A stretch of 49,906 nucleotides of DNA from Nonomuraea zeae (GTDB lineage Bacteria; Actinomycetota; Actinomycetes; Streptosporangiales; Streptosporangiaceae). The notes below the pieces were generated by a model, which searched no databases, was not told the origin of the DNA, and saw only the letters and a list, made by a program, of their open reading frames with translations. Positions 33,271 through 40,803 of this stretch are shown in pieces (the stretch's first letter is position 1; each line of letters opens with the position of its first letter). The stretch covers positions 1 to 49,906 of the forward strand of contig NZ_VCKX01000060.1 in the NCBI RefSeq assembly GCF_005889725.1, written 5' to 3'. Position numbers and translations under genes: made by a program.

Positions 33271-33304
33271 GATTCACCTGAGGTTCACCGTCCGCCTCTA
33301 CCTT
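33271..33304 (+). promoter_or_regulatory. PHO-box-like direct repeats and -10, sulfotransferase promoter
   Basis: Two exact-length 11-bp units, GATTCACCTGA and GGTTCACCGTC (33271-33292), carry the TTCACC core of actinomycete PhoP sites. Further TTCAC copies lie at 33247 and 33260. A -10-like TACCTT (33299-33304) follows after 6 bp and ends 8 bp before the ATG, implying a leaderless transcript. Confidence 0.65.
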
Positions 33305-33312
33305 CTAGCCCT

Positions 33313-34200
33313 ATGAGCTGGAGGTATAGAGCGAACGCAACTCTTGAGGGACTGACGGGATACACGTTGACGCGCGCGCTGCGCAGGGAGCCGCCGAAGC
33401 CGCCTCCGCCGCCCCCGCTGGAGCTCCAGCGGCTGCCGGGCGACGCGGTCCGCCCGCCCGTGGACCCGGCGCACGACCGGCTGCTGCGCGAGCCCGTCTT
33501 CCTGCTCTCCTCGGTACGGTCCGGCTCCACGCTGCTGCGCGTCATGCTCAACAGCCATTCGCGGGTGCACTCGCCGATCGAGACGCATTTCCGGCGGATG
33601 ACCGTGGGGCTCGGCACCGATCCCGTACGGCAGGCCATGGAGCTGCTCGGCCACACCCACAGCGACATCGAGCACCTCGTCTGGGACCGGCTGCTGCACC
33701 GCGAGCTGAGCCGCAGCGGCAAGCCGATCCTGGCGGAGAAGACGCCGAGCAACGTGTTCGCCTGGCGGCGCATCTCCACCTGCTGGCCGGACGCGCGCTT
33801 CGTCTTCCTGCTGCGCCACCCCATGTCCATCGTGCAGTCCTGGCACGAGGCCGACCCGGTCAAGCGGCCGATGGAGGAGGCGGTGCCGCGCACGCTCAGC
33901 TACATGACCTACCTGGAGGAGGCCCGCACCCACCTGGACGGCCTGACCGTGCGGTACGAGGCGCTGGTCGCCGACCCCGAGGCCGAGCTGCGCCGGCTCT
34001 GCCTGTTCCTCGGCGTGGAGTGGGAGCCGGCGATGCTCGACTACGGCAGGCAGGACCACGGCGGCTTCGTCAAGGGCATCGGCGACTGGCGGGACAAGAT
34101 CCGCACCGGCACGGTCGTGGCGGGCCGCCCGCTCCCGTCGCCCGGCGAGGTGCCCGCCGAGCTGCGCGAGATCTGCCGCGCGTGGGACTACGACCGCTGA
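33313..34200 (+). CDS. Sulfotransferase family protein (PAPS-dependent)
   Basis: A 295-residue sulfotransferase. The 5'-phosphosulfate loop is FLLSSVRSGSTLLRVML (R69 to T73) and the 3'-phosphate region is ARFVFLLRHPMSIVQSW. The C-terminus has VRYEALVADPEAELRRLCLFLGVEWEPAML, as in bacterial sulfotransferase-3-like proteins. The N-terminus carries a proline run (PPKPPPPPPLE) after a short amphipathic stretch. There is no ribosome site before the ATG. The acceptor is unknown; lipids, glycans and natural products are all possible. A PHO-box-like promoter and a downstream sulfatase with a similar promoter suggest both act in a phosphate-starvation response involving sulfated molecules, an inference. 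Confidence 0.87.
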   Translation: MSWRYRANATLEGLTGYTLTRALRREPPKPPPPPPLELQRLPGDAVRPPVDPAHDRLLREPVFLLSSVRSGSTLLRVMLNSHSRVHSPIETHFRRMTVGLGTDPVRQAMELLGHTHSDIEHLVWDRLLHRELSRSGKPILAEKTPSNVFAWRRISTCWPDARFVFLLRHPMSIVQSWHEADPVKRPMEEAVPRTLSYMTYLEEARTHLDGLTVRYEALVADPEAELRRLCLFLGVEWEPAMLDYGRQDHGGFVKGIGDWRDKIRTGTVVAGRPLPSPGEVPAELREICRAWDYDR

Positions 34201-34229
34201 CCGGCGCGCGGTCGCCGGGCCGTGACAGA

Positions 34230-34275
34230 GTTCGCCTGCGATTTGCCCGCCATTCGCCCGGGGCTCCGATATGTT
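34230..34275 (+). promoter_or_regulatory. PHO-box-like direct repeats and -10, sulfatase promoter
   Basis: Three consecutive 11-bp units (34230, 34241, 34252) read GTTCGCCTGCG, ATTTGCCCGCC and ATTCGCCCGGG; they share T-x-GCC spacing with PHO-box units. A -10-like TATGTT (34270-34275) follows after 7 bp and ends 7 bp before an in-frame GTG. The layout mirrors the sulfotransferase promoter. Confidence 0.55.
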
Positions 34276-34282
34276 GCCCTTC

Positions 34283-35932
34283 GTGATCAACGCGCCTTCG
34301 CGCCGCGCCTTCTTCGCCGGAACCCTCGCCGGAACCTTCGCCGGCGTCACGCTGCCCGCCGCGGCCGACGCTGCCGACGCCTTCGGGGCCGCCGCCGCGC
34401 TGCCCGCGCGGCCCAACTTCGTCGTCATCCTGGCCGACGACCTCGGCTGGGGTGAGATCGGCAGCCAGGGCCAGCGCCTGATCAGCACGCCGAACCTGGA
34501 TCGGCTGGCGGCCGAGGGCGTCCGGTTCGAGACCGCGTACTCGGGGGCGCCGCTCTGCGCGCCGTCCCGCTGCGCGCTGCTCACCGGGCTGCACGCGGGG
34601 CACGGCACCGTACGCGAGAACCCCGAGGGCGGGCCGCAGCGCTCGCTCACCGGGGCCGACCTCACCTTCGCCGAGCTGCTGCAGCTGTCCGGCTACCGGA
34701 CGGCCTGCATCGGCAAGTGGGGGTTCGGCCCCGAGCTGCCCGGCCAGGACTCCCACCCGAACCTGCGCGGCTTCGACGAGTTCTTCGGCTACATCGGCCA
34801 CGTCCACGCCCATCAGTACTTTCCCAAGTATCTGTGGCACAACGGGGCCAAGCTCCGCCTCGACGGCAAGTCGTACGCGCCGCACCTGTTCCGCGAGCGG
34901 GCGGTCGAGTTCATCCGGCAGGACGGCGACGACCCCTTCCTGCTCTACTACGCCACCAACCTGCCCCATTCGCCGAGCGTGATCGCCGGCGACGCCGGCC
35001 GGTACGAGAGCCGGCCCTGGAGCGGCCCGAACCGCCGCCACGCCGCGCAGGTGGCCCGGCTGGACAACGACGTCGCCGCGCTCGTCAGGGCGTTACGCGA
35101 CGCGGGCGTGGCCGAGCGCACGCTGGTGCTGTTCACCAGCGACAACGGGCCGCACAGCGAGAAGGGCGTGACGCCCGAGCTGTTCGACTCCAACGGGCCC
35201 TTCCGCGGCGACAAGCGCGACGTGTACGAGGGCGGCATCCGGGTGCCGCTGATCGCCTGGTCGCCCGGACTGCGCGCCCGGGTGGTCAAGCAGCCGGTCG
35301 CGTCGTGGGACGTGCTGCCGACGCTGGCCGACCTGGCCGGGGTGCCGGTGCCCGCGCAGCTCGACGGCCACTCCTTCCGCGGCCTGCTCACCGGCGCGGG
35401 CGCGCGCAAGCACGACCACCTGGTGTGGAACCGGCCGCGCAAGGCCCAGGCCATCCGCCGCGGCCGGTGGAAGGCGGTCAGGTTCGCCCCGCACATCTCC
35501 GGCGCGGGGCCCGAGGGGCGCGTCGAGCTGTACGACCTGGCCGCCGACCCGGGGGAGCGCCGCGACCTCGCCGCCGCCCGGCCGGAGCTGGCCGAGGAGC
35601 TGCTGGAGCGGCTCGACCGGTCGATCGGCGAGGATCCGCGGGTGCCGTACGGGCTGAGGTCGGAGATCGCGGACGGCCAGGTCGTGGTGACCCTGCACAA
35701 CGGGTCGTCGGTGCCGTGGCGCTCGGTCCGGCTCGGCCTGGACGGCCCGCGCGAGCTGCGCTCGCACCCGGTGGAGCGGGTGGACCCCGGGACGGCGATC
35801 GCGGTCGGCTTCCCCCTGGCCGCCGCGGGCCGCGGCCGGATCACCGCCAGGGCCGAGTTCGACGCGGACGGCCGGTCGCACGTCTTCCGCCGCCGCCACC
35901 ACGACACCACCGGCGACGCCCCCGCGCGCTGA
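34283..35932 (+). CDS. Tat-exported type I sulfatase
   Basis: A 549-residue sulfatase if the GTG at 34283 is used; an ATG at 34271 adds four residues. The GTG is favoured as a leaderless start 7 bp after the -10, giving an N-terminus INAPSRRAFFAGTLAG that is a clean Tat signal. The metal-site start is NFVVILADDLGWGEIGSQG. The formylglycine motif is C-A-P-S-R with Cys92 in LCAPSRCALLTG, the Cys type that needs FGE-like activation. Further family motifs are IGKWGFG, FTSDNGPHSEKG and DKRDVYEGGIRVPLIAW. A beta-rich C-terminal extension follows the catalytic domain. Codon 271 is TTA. It probably releases sulfate from external sulfate esters. Confidence 0.9.
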   Translation: MINAPSRRAFFAGTLAGTFAGVTLPAAADAADAFGAAAALPARPNFVVILADDLGWGEIGSQGQRLISTPNLDRLAAEGVRFETAYSGAPLCAPSRCALLTGLHAGHGTVRENPEGGPQRSLTGADLTFAELLQLSGYRTACIGKWGFGPELPGQDSHPNLRGFDEFFGYIGHVHAHQYFPKYLWHNGAKLRLDGKSYAPHLFRERAVEFIRQDGDDPFLLYYATNLPHSPSVIAGDAGRYESRPWSGPNRRHAAQVARLDNDVAALVRALRDAGVAERTLVLFTSDNGPHSEKGVTPELFDSNGPFRGDKRDVYEGGIRVPLIAWSPGLRARVVKQPVASWDVLPTLADLAGVPVPAQLDGHSFRGLLTGAGARKHDHLVWNRPRKAQAIRRGRWKAVRFAPHISGAGPEGRVELYDLAADPGERRDLAAARPELAEELLERLDRSIGEDPRVPYGLRSEIADGQVVVTLHNGSSVPWRSVRLGLDGPRELRSHPVERVDPGTAIAVGFPLAAAGRGRITARAEFDADGRSHVFRRRHHDTTGDAPAR

Positions 35933-35950
35933 CGCACCCGCTCCGGGCGG

Positions 35951-36553
35951 TCAGCGGCCGGCGGGCAGGAGCGCGCCGGCGCGGGCGGCGGCCAGCGTGA
36001 CCCGGACGGCCTGGTCGGCGGTGTCCTCGTCCACCGGCTCGCCCGTCAGCAGCAGCCGGAAGTAGATCGGCGAGATCATCGTCTTGAGCAGCTCGGCCGG
36101 GTCGGTGCCCGCGGGCAGCTCCCCCCGCCCGATCGCCCGGGTCACCACCGGCTCGGCCCGCCGGAAGCGCTCCTCGAACACCAGCCGCCGGGCCGCCGCG
36201 ACCTCCGGCAGGTGGGCGGCTCCCGTGAACATCGCCGCCAGCACCGCCGCCTGCCCCGTGGGGCTCGCGTGGGAGGCCACCAGCGCCCGCGCGAGCGCCC
36301 GCAGGTCGCCCTCGACCGTGCCGGTGTCGGGGATCGGGATGTCGGCCGCGATGTGCTCGGCCAGTGCGTCCACCAGCAGCGCCGCGAGATCCTTCCAGCG
36401 CCGGTAGACGGTCGTCTTGTGCACCCCCGCGCGCTGGGCCACGCTCTCCACGCTCAGCGCCGCGTACCCCTTCTCCACCAGCTCGGCGAGCAGGGCGGCA
36501 TGGACCGCGGCCCGCACCTTCGCGCCGCGTCCGACCGGCTGAGCACGATCCAT
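35951..36553 (-). CDS. TetR-family regulator
   Basis: A 200-residue TetR protein. The helix-turn-helix is LSVESVAQRAGVHKTTVYRRW (residues about 33-53, written here without the last residue's context), and the C-terminal ligand domain is of the TetR_C type (PAELLKTMISPIYFRLLLTG). The gene faces the SDR gene across 88 bp that hold two related palindromes, one overlapping its own start. This is the usual arrangement for a repressor that controls itself and the divergent enzyme and is released by the enzyme's substrate. It converges with the sulfatase 18 bp away. Confidence 0.92.
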   Translation of the reverse strand: MDRAQPVGRGAKVRAAVHAALLAELVEKGYAALSVESVAQRAGVHKTTVYRRWKDLAALLVDALAEHIAADIPIPDTGTVEGDLRALARALVASHASPTGQAAVLAAMFTGAAHLPEVAAARRLVFEERFRRAEPVVTRAIGRGELPAGTDPAELLKTMISPIYFRLLLTGEPVDEDTADQAVRVTLAAARAGALLPAGR

Positions 36554-36554
36554 T

Positions 36555-36569
36555 GCAACTCCAAGTTGC
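36555..36569. promoter_or_regulatory. GCAACT-N3-AGTTGC, TetR operator site 1
   Basis: A 6-bp dyad immediately upstream of the TetR start codon. It shares the GCAACT/AGTTGC core with the stronger site at 36599-36623. Confidence 0.75.
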
Positions 36570-36598
36570 GTTACGAGAGGCAGAATGACACGATCACC

Positions 36599-36623
36599 CT
36601 ATCGCAACTTAAAGTTGCGATAG
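36599..36623. promoter_or_regulatory. 25-bp perfect palindrome, TetR operator site 2
   Basis: Arms CTATCGCAACTT and AAGTTGCGATAG are exact complements around a single A. The site ends 18 bp before the SDR start codon, overlapping the place where its promoter should be. Confidence 0.85.
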
Positions 36624-36641
36624 CCCTCGAAGGAGATCAGC

Positions 36642-37580
36642 ATGCCCGGAGCCTGGAGTCTCGACGACATCCCCGACCAGTCCGGCCGCGTGGCCGTCGT
36701 GACCGGCGCCAACAGCGGCATCGGCTACGTCACCGCCCGCGAGCTGGCCCGCCGCGGCGCACACGTCGTGCTGGCCTGCCGCAGCCCCGCCCGCGGCCGG
36801 GCAGCGCTCGACCGGCTGCGCGCCGAGACGCCCGGCGCGCGGGCCGAGCTGGCCACGGTGGACCTCGCCAGCTTGGCGTCCATCGCGAAGTTCGCCGCCG
36901 GGCTCCCGCATCCCCGCATCGACCTGCTGGTCAACAACGCGGGGGTGGCGATGGTGCCGTTCGCCAGGACCGCCGACGGGTTCGAGTCGCAGTTCGGGAT
37001 CAACCATCTGGGCACGTACGCGCTCACCGGGCTGCTCCTGCCCCGCCTGCTGGCCGCGCCCGAGCCGCGCGTGGTCACCGTCAGCAGCGAGGGCCACCGC
37101 TACGTCCGTTTCCGGCTCGCCGCCCTGACCGCCGGACGCTACTACGCGCCCTTCGCCTACCTGCGCAGCAAGCGGGCCAACCTGTACTTCGCCGTCGAGC
37201 TGCACCGCCGCGCCGCCGCCGCGGGCCTGCCGCTGCGCAGCCTCGCCGTCGCACCCGGCCTGACCCGCACGAACGTGCTCACCGGCGGCGCCAACGCCGG
37301 GCGTGGCCGGCTCTACCGTGCGGTGCTGCCGCTACTGGTCCGCGCCCTGTTCCGGCCCACCCCGGAGGGCTCCAAGACCTCCCTGTACGCCGCCACGCTC
37401 CCCGGCCTGCCCGGCGGCGGCTACGTCGCGCCCGGCGGATTCCTGGAGCTGCGCGGCGAGCCCGCCGTCAGGAACGGGCACCCCGCCCTCCGCGACGCCG
37501 GCACCGCCCGCCGGTTGTGGGAGCTCTCGGAAGACCTCACCGGCGTCCGCTACGACCTGTCCGCGCCCCGCGCCGGATGA
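36642..37580 (+). CDS. Short-chain dehydrogenase/reductase
   Basis: A 312-residue SDR. The NAD(P)-binding motif is TGANSGIGYVTA, with the following CRSPARG suggesting NADP preference. NNAGVAM and INHLGTYAL follow. The active site is Ser in VTVSSEGHR and the YLRSK pair (Tyr and Lys) in FAYLRSKRANLYF. An AAGGAG site precedes the ATG. It resembles the retinol dehydrogenase/protochlorophyllide reductase-like SDRs common in actinomycetes. Substrate unknown; the divergent TetR regulator suggests an inducible detoxification or lipid role. Confidence 0.9.
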   Translation: MPGAWSLDDIPDQSGRVAVVTGANSGIGYVTARELARRGAHVVLACRSPARGRAALDRLRAETPGARAELATVDLASLASIAKFAAGLPHPRIDLLVNNAGVAMVPFARTADGFESQFGINHLGTYALTGLLLPRLLAAPEPRVVTVSSEGHRYVRFRLAALTAGRYYAPFAYLRSKRANLYFAVELHRRAAAAGLPLRSLAVAPGLTRTNVLTGGANAGRGRLYRAVLPLLVRALFRPTPEGSKTSLYAATLPGLPGGGYVAPGGFLELRGEPAVRNGHPALRDAGTARRLWELSEDLTGVRYDLSAPRAG

Positions 37581-37707
37581 ACCGGCAGGTCACATGGCAT
37601 GGAACCGTCACCAGGACGGCACCCCACCCTAGTAACAAAGAGTGATGACATGACTACCCAATGTTGACATTCTGGAGGTGAGAGCATTCCGTCCACGAGG
37701 GGAACAC

Positions 37708-38226
37708 ATGAATCTGATCACTCGTCCCGAATGGCACGCGAAGAAGCCGAGCGCCCGCTACACGCGGCTGTCGTCCACCCGAGGCGTCAAGATCCACTAC
37801 ACCGGCGGCAAGGTCCCCGCGGACCTGGCGGACGCCGGCAACCATGACCGCTGCATCGACCTGGTCAGGGACATCCAGCGCATGCACATGTCGGGCGGGC
37901 GCGGCGAGACCTACATCGACCTGGGCTACAACATGGTCTGCTGCCCGCACCGGCAGACGTTCGTGGGCCGCGGCCCGCACGCCCTCCCGGCGGCCAACGG
38001 CGCCGGGCTCAACTCCGACCACTACGCCATCCTCGCCCTCATCGGCAGCTCCGGATTCACCGAGCCCAACGAGGACCTGCTCAACGCCCTGGTCGACGCG
38101 ATCGAATACCTGCGCGAGCACGGCGACGCCGGGCGCGAGGTGAAGGGCCACCGCGATGGCTACGACACCTCGTGCCCGGGAGATCCGCTCTATCGCTGGG
38201 TGCGCAAAGGCGCCGAGCGCCCCTGA
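37708..38226 (+). CDS. PGRP-type N-acetylmuramoyl-L-alanine amidase
   Basis: A 172-residue amidase-2/PGRP-fold protein. The ATG at 37708 has a GAGGGGAA site. Zinc-site features are His in VKIHYTGG, Tyr in IDLGYNMVCC, and His and Cys in KGHRDGYDTSCPGDPLYRW, matching the T7-lysozyme-like ligand set. It cleaves the amide between MurNAc and the stem peptide. There is no signal peptide, as in phage endolysins, so it may act inside the cell on salvaged muropeptides or leave by another route. It lies about 4.5 kb from the muropeptide salvage operon and converges with the next gene 7 bp away. Confidence 0.88.
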   Translation: MNLITRPEWHAKKPSARYTRLSSTRGVKIHYTGGKVPADLADAGNHDRCIDLVRDIQRMHMSGGRGETYIDLGYNMVCCPHRQTFVGRGPHALPAANGAGLNSDHYAILALIGSSGFTEPNEDLLNALVDAIEYLREHGDAGREVKGHRDGYDTSCPGDPLYRWVRKGAERP

Positions 38227-38233
38227 CGCGCGC

Positions 38234-38770
38234 TTACGGGAGGCGGCCGACGTAGGCGAGCGCCTGCTTCAGCAGCACTCCCTGCCCGCCCGTCATCTCC
38301 TGCTGCACCATCGGGGAGGCCGCCTCCTCCGGGGTGAACCACACCAGGTCGAGGGCGTCCTGCCGGGGCCGGCAGTCGCCCGCGACGGGCACGACGTAGG
38401 CCAGGGAGACGGCGTGCTGGCGCGGGTCGTGATACGCGGTGACGCCGGGCGTGGGGAAATACTCGGCGACGGTGAACGGCTGCGGGGAGACGGGGATGTT
38501 GGGCAGCGCCACCGGACCGAGATCCTTCTCCAGATGGCGCAGGAGCGCGTCGCGGACCCGCTCGTGGTGCAGCACCCGTCCCGACACCAGCGCCCGGCTG
38601 ACCGTCCCGTCCGATGCGATGCGCAGCAGCGTGCCGACGCGGGTGACCACGCCGGTCTCGTCAACCCGTACCGGAACGGCGTCGACATACAGGATCGGCA
38701 GCCGGCCGCGCACCGATTCGAGTTCTTCGGGTGCGAGCCAGCCGGGCGCGGTTTCGGTCTTTTCGGTCAT
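38234..38770 (-). CDS. Nudix-related protein (DUF4916 type)
   Basis: A 178-residue protein found widely in actinomycetes as a Nudix-like DUF4916 family (recalled). It begins MTEKTETAPGWLAPEELESV. The core VDAVPVRVDETGVVTRVGTLLRIASDGT is strand-rich. The Nudix-box position reads GRVLHHERVRDALLRHLEKDLG: G-x5-E-x7-R is kept, but the RE-x2-EE part is changed to RH-x2-EKD. Loss of acidic metal ligands suggests weak or altered catalysis. The ATG at 38770 fits the family start. Confidence 0.75.
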   Translation of the reverse strand: MTEKTETAPGWLAPEELESVRGRLPILYVDAVPVRVDETGVVTRVGTLLRIASDGTVSRALVSGRVLHHERVRDALLRHLEKDLGPVALPNIPVSPQPFTVAEYFPTPGVTAYHDPRQHAVSLAYVVPVAGDCRPRQDALDLVWFTPEEAASPMVQQEMTGGQGVLLKQALAYVGRLP

Positions 38771-38843
38771 CTGCTGATCGTACGTCCCTGTCTGATCCCC
38801 GGATGTGACGCCCCACCGAAGATCTCCCCGGCGGGCGCCCGCC

Positions 38844-38987
38844 TCATGCGGACACCCTCCTTCGCCTGCCCCGGCTCTCACTGACCGGGGCAGGGGCGGG
38901 GAAGGTCCGGCCGGCCAGCCACGAGGTGGTGCAGATGACGAGCACGATGCCCATGAACGGCAGATATTCGATGACTTTTCGTTTCAT
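38844..38987 (-). CDS. 47-residue single-helix membrane microprotein in formate dehydrogenase operon
   Basis: A very small gene whose ATG overlaps the stop codon of the NrfD gene by four bases (ATGA), so it is translationally coupled. The product starts MKRKVIEYLPFMGIVLVIC, continues TTSWLAGRTFPAP and ends in an Arg-rich tail (SRGRRRRVSA). This predicts one transmembrane helix (about residues 6-26) with charged ends. I do not recognise a family. Its position suggests a small accessory or stabilising subunit of the membrane-bound formate dehydrogenase, as small helices do in other respiratory complexes. The role is an inference. Confidence 0.7.
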   Translation of the reverse strand: MKRKVIEYLPFMGIVLVICTTSWLAGRTFPAPAPVSESRGRRRRVSA

Positions 38988-39985
38988 GTGAGTTCACGCT
39001 CAGCTTTCGTCTGGGCCAGCCGCCTGCGTTGCGGCTGGACGGTGTACTTCGGATCACGGGCCGACTCCATCCCGGCCCGGAAGATCCCGAACCGGGTGCA
39101 CGCCGACCCGGCGAGCAGCGCCGCCCCGGCCGCCATGGCCGCGACCCTGCTGCGGCGGCCGAGTGTGATCCCGGCCAGCGCGCCCGCCAGCGACAGCGCC
39201 TCTCCCGCGCGCAGCAGCCGGCTCCGCTTCAACGGCTCGGCCACCACGCCGAGCCGCCGCTCCATCCGCGTGGCGGCGGCGCACTCGACGACCGCGCCCA
39301 ACAGTGCCGCCCGGCGGGCCGGGCCCGCCTCCGACAGCGGCGCGGCCAGCATGCCCAGCCCGCCGGCCGCCGCCGTGGCCGAGCCCGCGAACAGGAACGG
39401 CATCTCGCGAAACCCGTCGTGCCAGGTGGGGACGGCGGTGTCGCAGATCAGGGCGGCGGTGTAGGTGGCGACCGCGGGCCCGGCCAGCCCGGCCCCGACG
39501 GCCGCGGCCCGGCCCAGCGCCGGGAAGCGCCCGGTCAGGTCGGCGGCCGCCGCGCACCCGGCCTGCGGGGCGTAGAGGCTGAGGATCCAGGTGCCGACGC
39601 TCATGGGCGAGGTCACCTTGAACACCCGCAGCATGTTGACGAAGCGCTCCGGCCGCCCCAGATCGTGGATCAGCGCGTAGAACGACCCGCCGAGCGCGCC
39701 CACGGCCGCGACCTTGCTCACCCTGGCCAGCCGGTGCCGGCCGGTGAGCTCGGCGGCGGCGGCCAGCGTCGAGGACGCCCCCGCCAGCCCGCCGAGGAAC
39801 AGGTAACCGGCGATGTCGGGCTCCTGCCAGGTCGGCTCGTGCAGCACCGGCCGCCCGTAGTAGGAGTCGAAGCCGGCCTCGGGCATCATCAGCCGCTCGC
39901 GCCTGCGGCCCGCGGAGCCGGGCGTGGCCTCCCGCTCGGTCCGCAGGCCGGGCGTGCTGTCCAGGCGGACGTCGGTCTGGCTCAT
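38984..39985 (-). CDS. NrfD/PsrC-type membrane subunit of formate dehydrogenase
   Basis: A 333-residue polytopic membrane protein of the NrfD/polysulfide-reductase family, which passes electrons to or from the quinone pool without haem. The Tyr-rich entry SYYGRPVLHEPTWQEPDIAGYLFLGG is typical of actinomycete members. About eight hydrophobic segments follow, with HDLGRPERFVNMLRVFKVTSPMSVG, the usual second conserved loop. The ATG overlaps the Fe-S subunit stop. With that subunit and the catalytic chain it makes a three-part membrane-bound formate dehydrogenase. Confidence 0.9.
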   Translation of the reverse strand: MSQTDVRLDSTPGLRTEREATPGSAGRRRERLMMPEAGFDSYYGRPVLHEPTWQEPDIAGYLFLGGLAGASSTLAAAAELTGRHRLARVSKVAAVGALGGSFYALIHDLGRPERFVNMLRVFKVTSPMSVGTWILSLYAPQAGCAAAADLTGRFPALGRAAAVGAGLAGPAVATYTAALICDTAVPTWHDGFREMPFLFAGSATAAAGGLGMLAAPLSEAGPARRAALLGAVVECAAATRMERRLGVVAEPLKRSRLLRAGEALSLAGALAGITLGRRSRVAAMAAGAALLAGSACTRFGIFRAGMESARDPKYTVQPQRRRLAQTKAERELT

Positions 39986-40800
39986 GAGCGTCTCCTCCAG
40001 GCCGCCGCCGCGACGCCCGCGATGAGGGCGAGGGCGGCGACCCCGGCGTGCCGCCACATCGACGGCAGGTCTCTGGTGGTCACCACGGGATCCGGCGGCA
40101 GGCCGTACACCTCGGGCTCGTCGAGCAGCAGGAAGAACGCCCCCGTGCCGCCCACGCCGTCGCCGGTGTCGTGGCCGTACAGGCGGGCGGAGGCGACGCC
40201 CGCCTCGCGCACCTGCTCCAGGCGGCGCGTGGCGCGCTCGCGCAGCTCCTCCAGGTTCCCGAACTGGATGGAGTCGGTCGGGCAGGTCTTGGCGCACGCG
40301 GGCTCCTCGCCCGCGCCCAGCCGGTCGTAGCACATCGTGCACTTGGCCGCCGTGCCGCTGCTCTCGCGCTTGCCGATCACCCCGAACGGGCAGGCGGGCA
40401 CGCAGTAGCCGCAGCCGTTGCAGATGTCCTCCTGCACCACGACGGTGCCGAACTCGGTGCGGAACAGCGACCCTGTCGGGCACACGTCCAGGCAGGCGGC
40501 GTGCGTGCAGTGCTTGCACACGTCGGAGGCCATCAGCCAGCGGAAGTCGATGCCGCCCACCCCCGGCTCCTGGTGGCCGAGCGGGCGCCGCTGCTCGATG
40601 AAGGCCACGTGCCGCCAGGTGTCCGCGCTCAGCCCGCCGGTGTTGTCGTAGGACATGCCGGTGAAGGTCAGGCCGTCCTCGGGGACGGCGTTCCACTCCT
40701 TGCAGGCCACCTCGCACGCCTTGCACCCGATGCAGATGCTGGTGTCGGTGAAGAAGCCCACGCGCCCGTCGCCGAGCTTCTCGTCCAGGTCGAAAGCCAT
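39982..40800 (-). CDS. Fe-S subunit of formate dehydrogenase (four-cluster ferredoxin)
   Basis: A 272-residue electron-transfer subunit with four cysteine clusters: CIGCKACEVAC, CKHCTHAACLDVCP, CNGCGYCVPACP and CTMCYDRL with CAKTCP. Each should hold one [4Fe-4S]. A C-terminal transmembrane helix (HAGVAALALIAGVAAAAW) anchors it in the membrane, as in FdnH/FdoH. It links the molybdenum subunit to the NrfD partner. Only 3 bp separate it from the catalytic gene upstream, and it overlaps nrfD downstream. Confidence 0.94.
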   Translation of the reverse strand: MAFDLDEKLGDGRVGFFTDTSICIGCKACEVACKEWNAVPEDGLTFTGMSYDNTGGLSADTWRHVAFIEQRRPLGHQEPGVGGIDFRWLMASDVCKHCTHAACLDVCPTGSLFRTEFGTVVVQEDICNGCGYCVPACPFGVIGKRESSGTAAKCTMCYDRLGAGEEPACAKTCPTDSIQFGNLEELRERATRRLEQVREAGVASARLYGHDTGDGVGGTGAFFLLLDEPEVYGLPPDPVVTTRDLPSMWRHAGVAALALIAGVAAAAWRRRS

Positions 40801-40803
40801 CGA

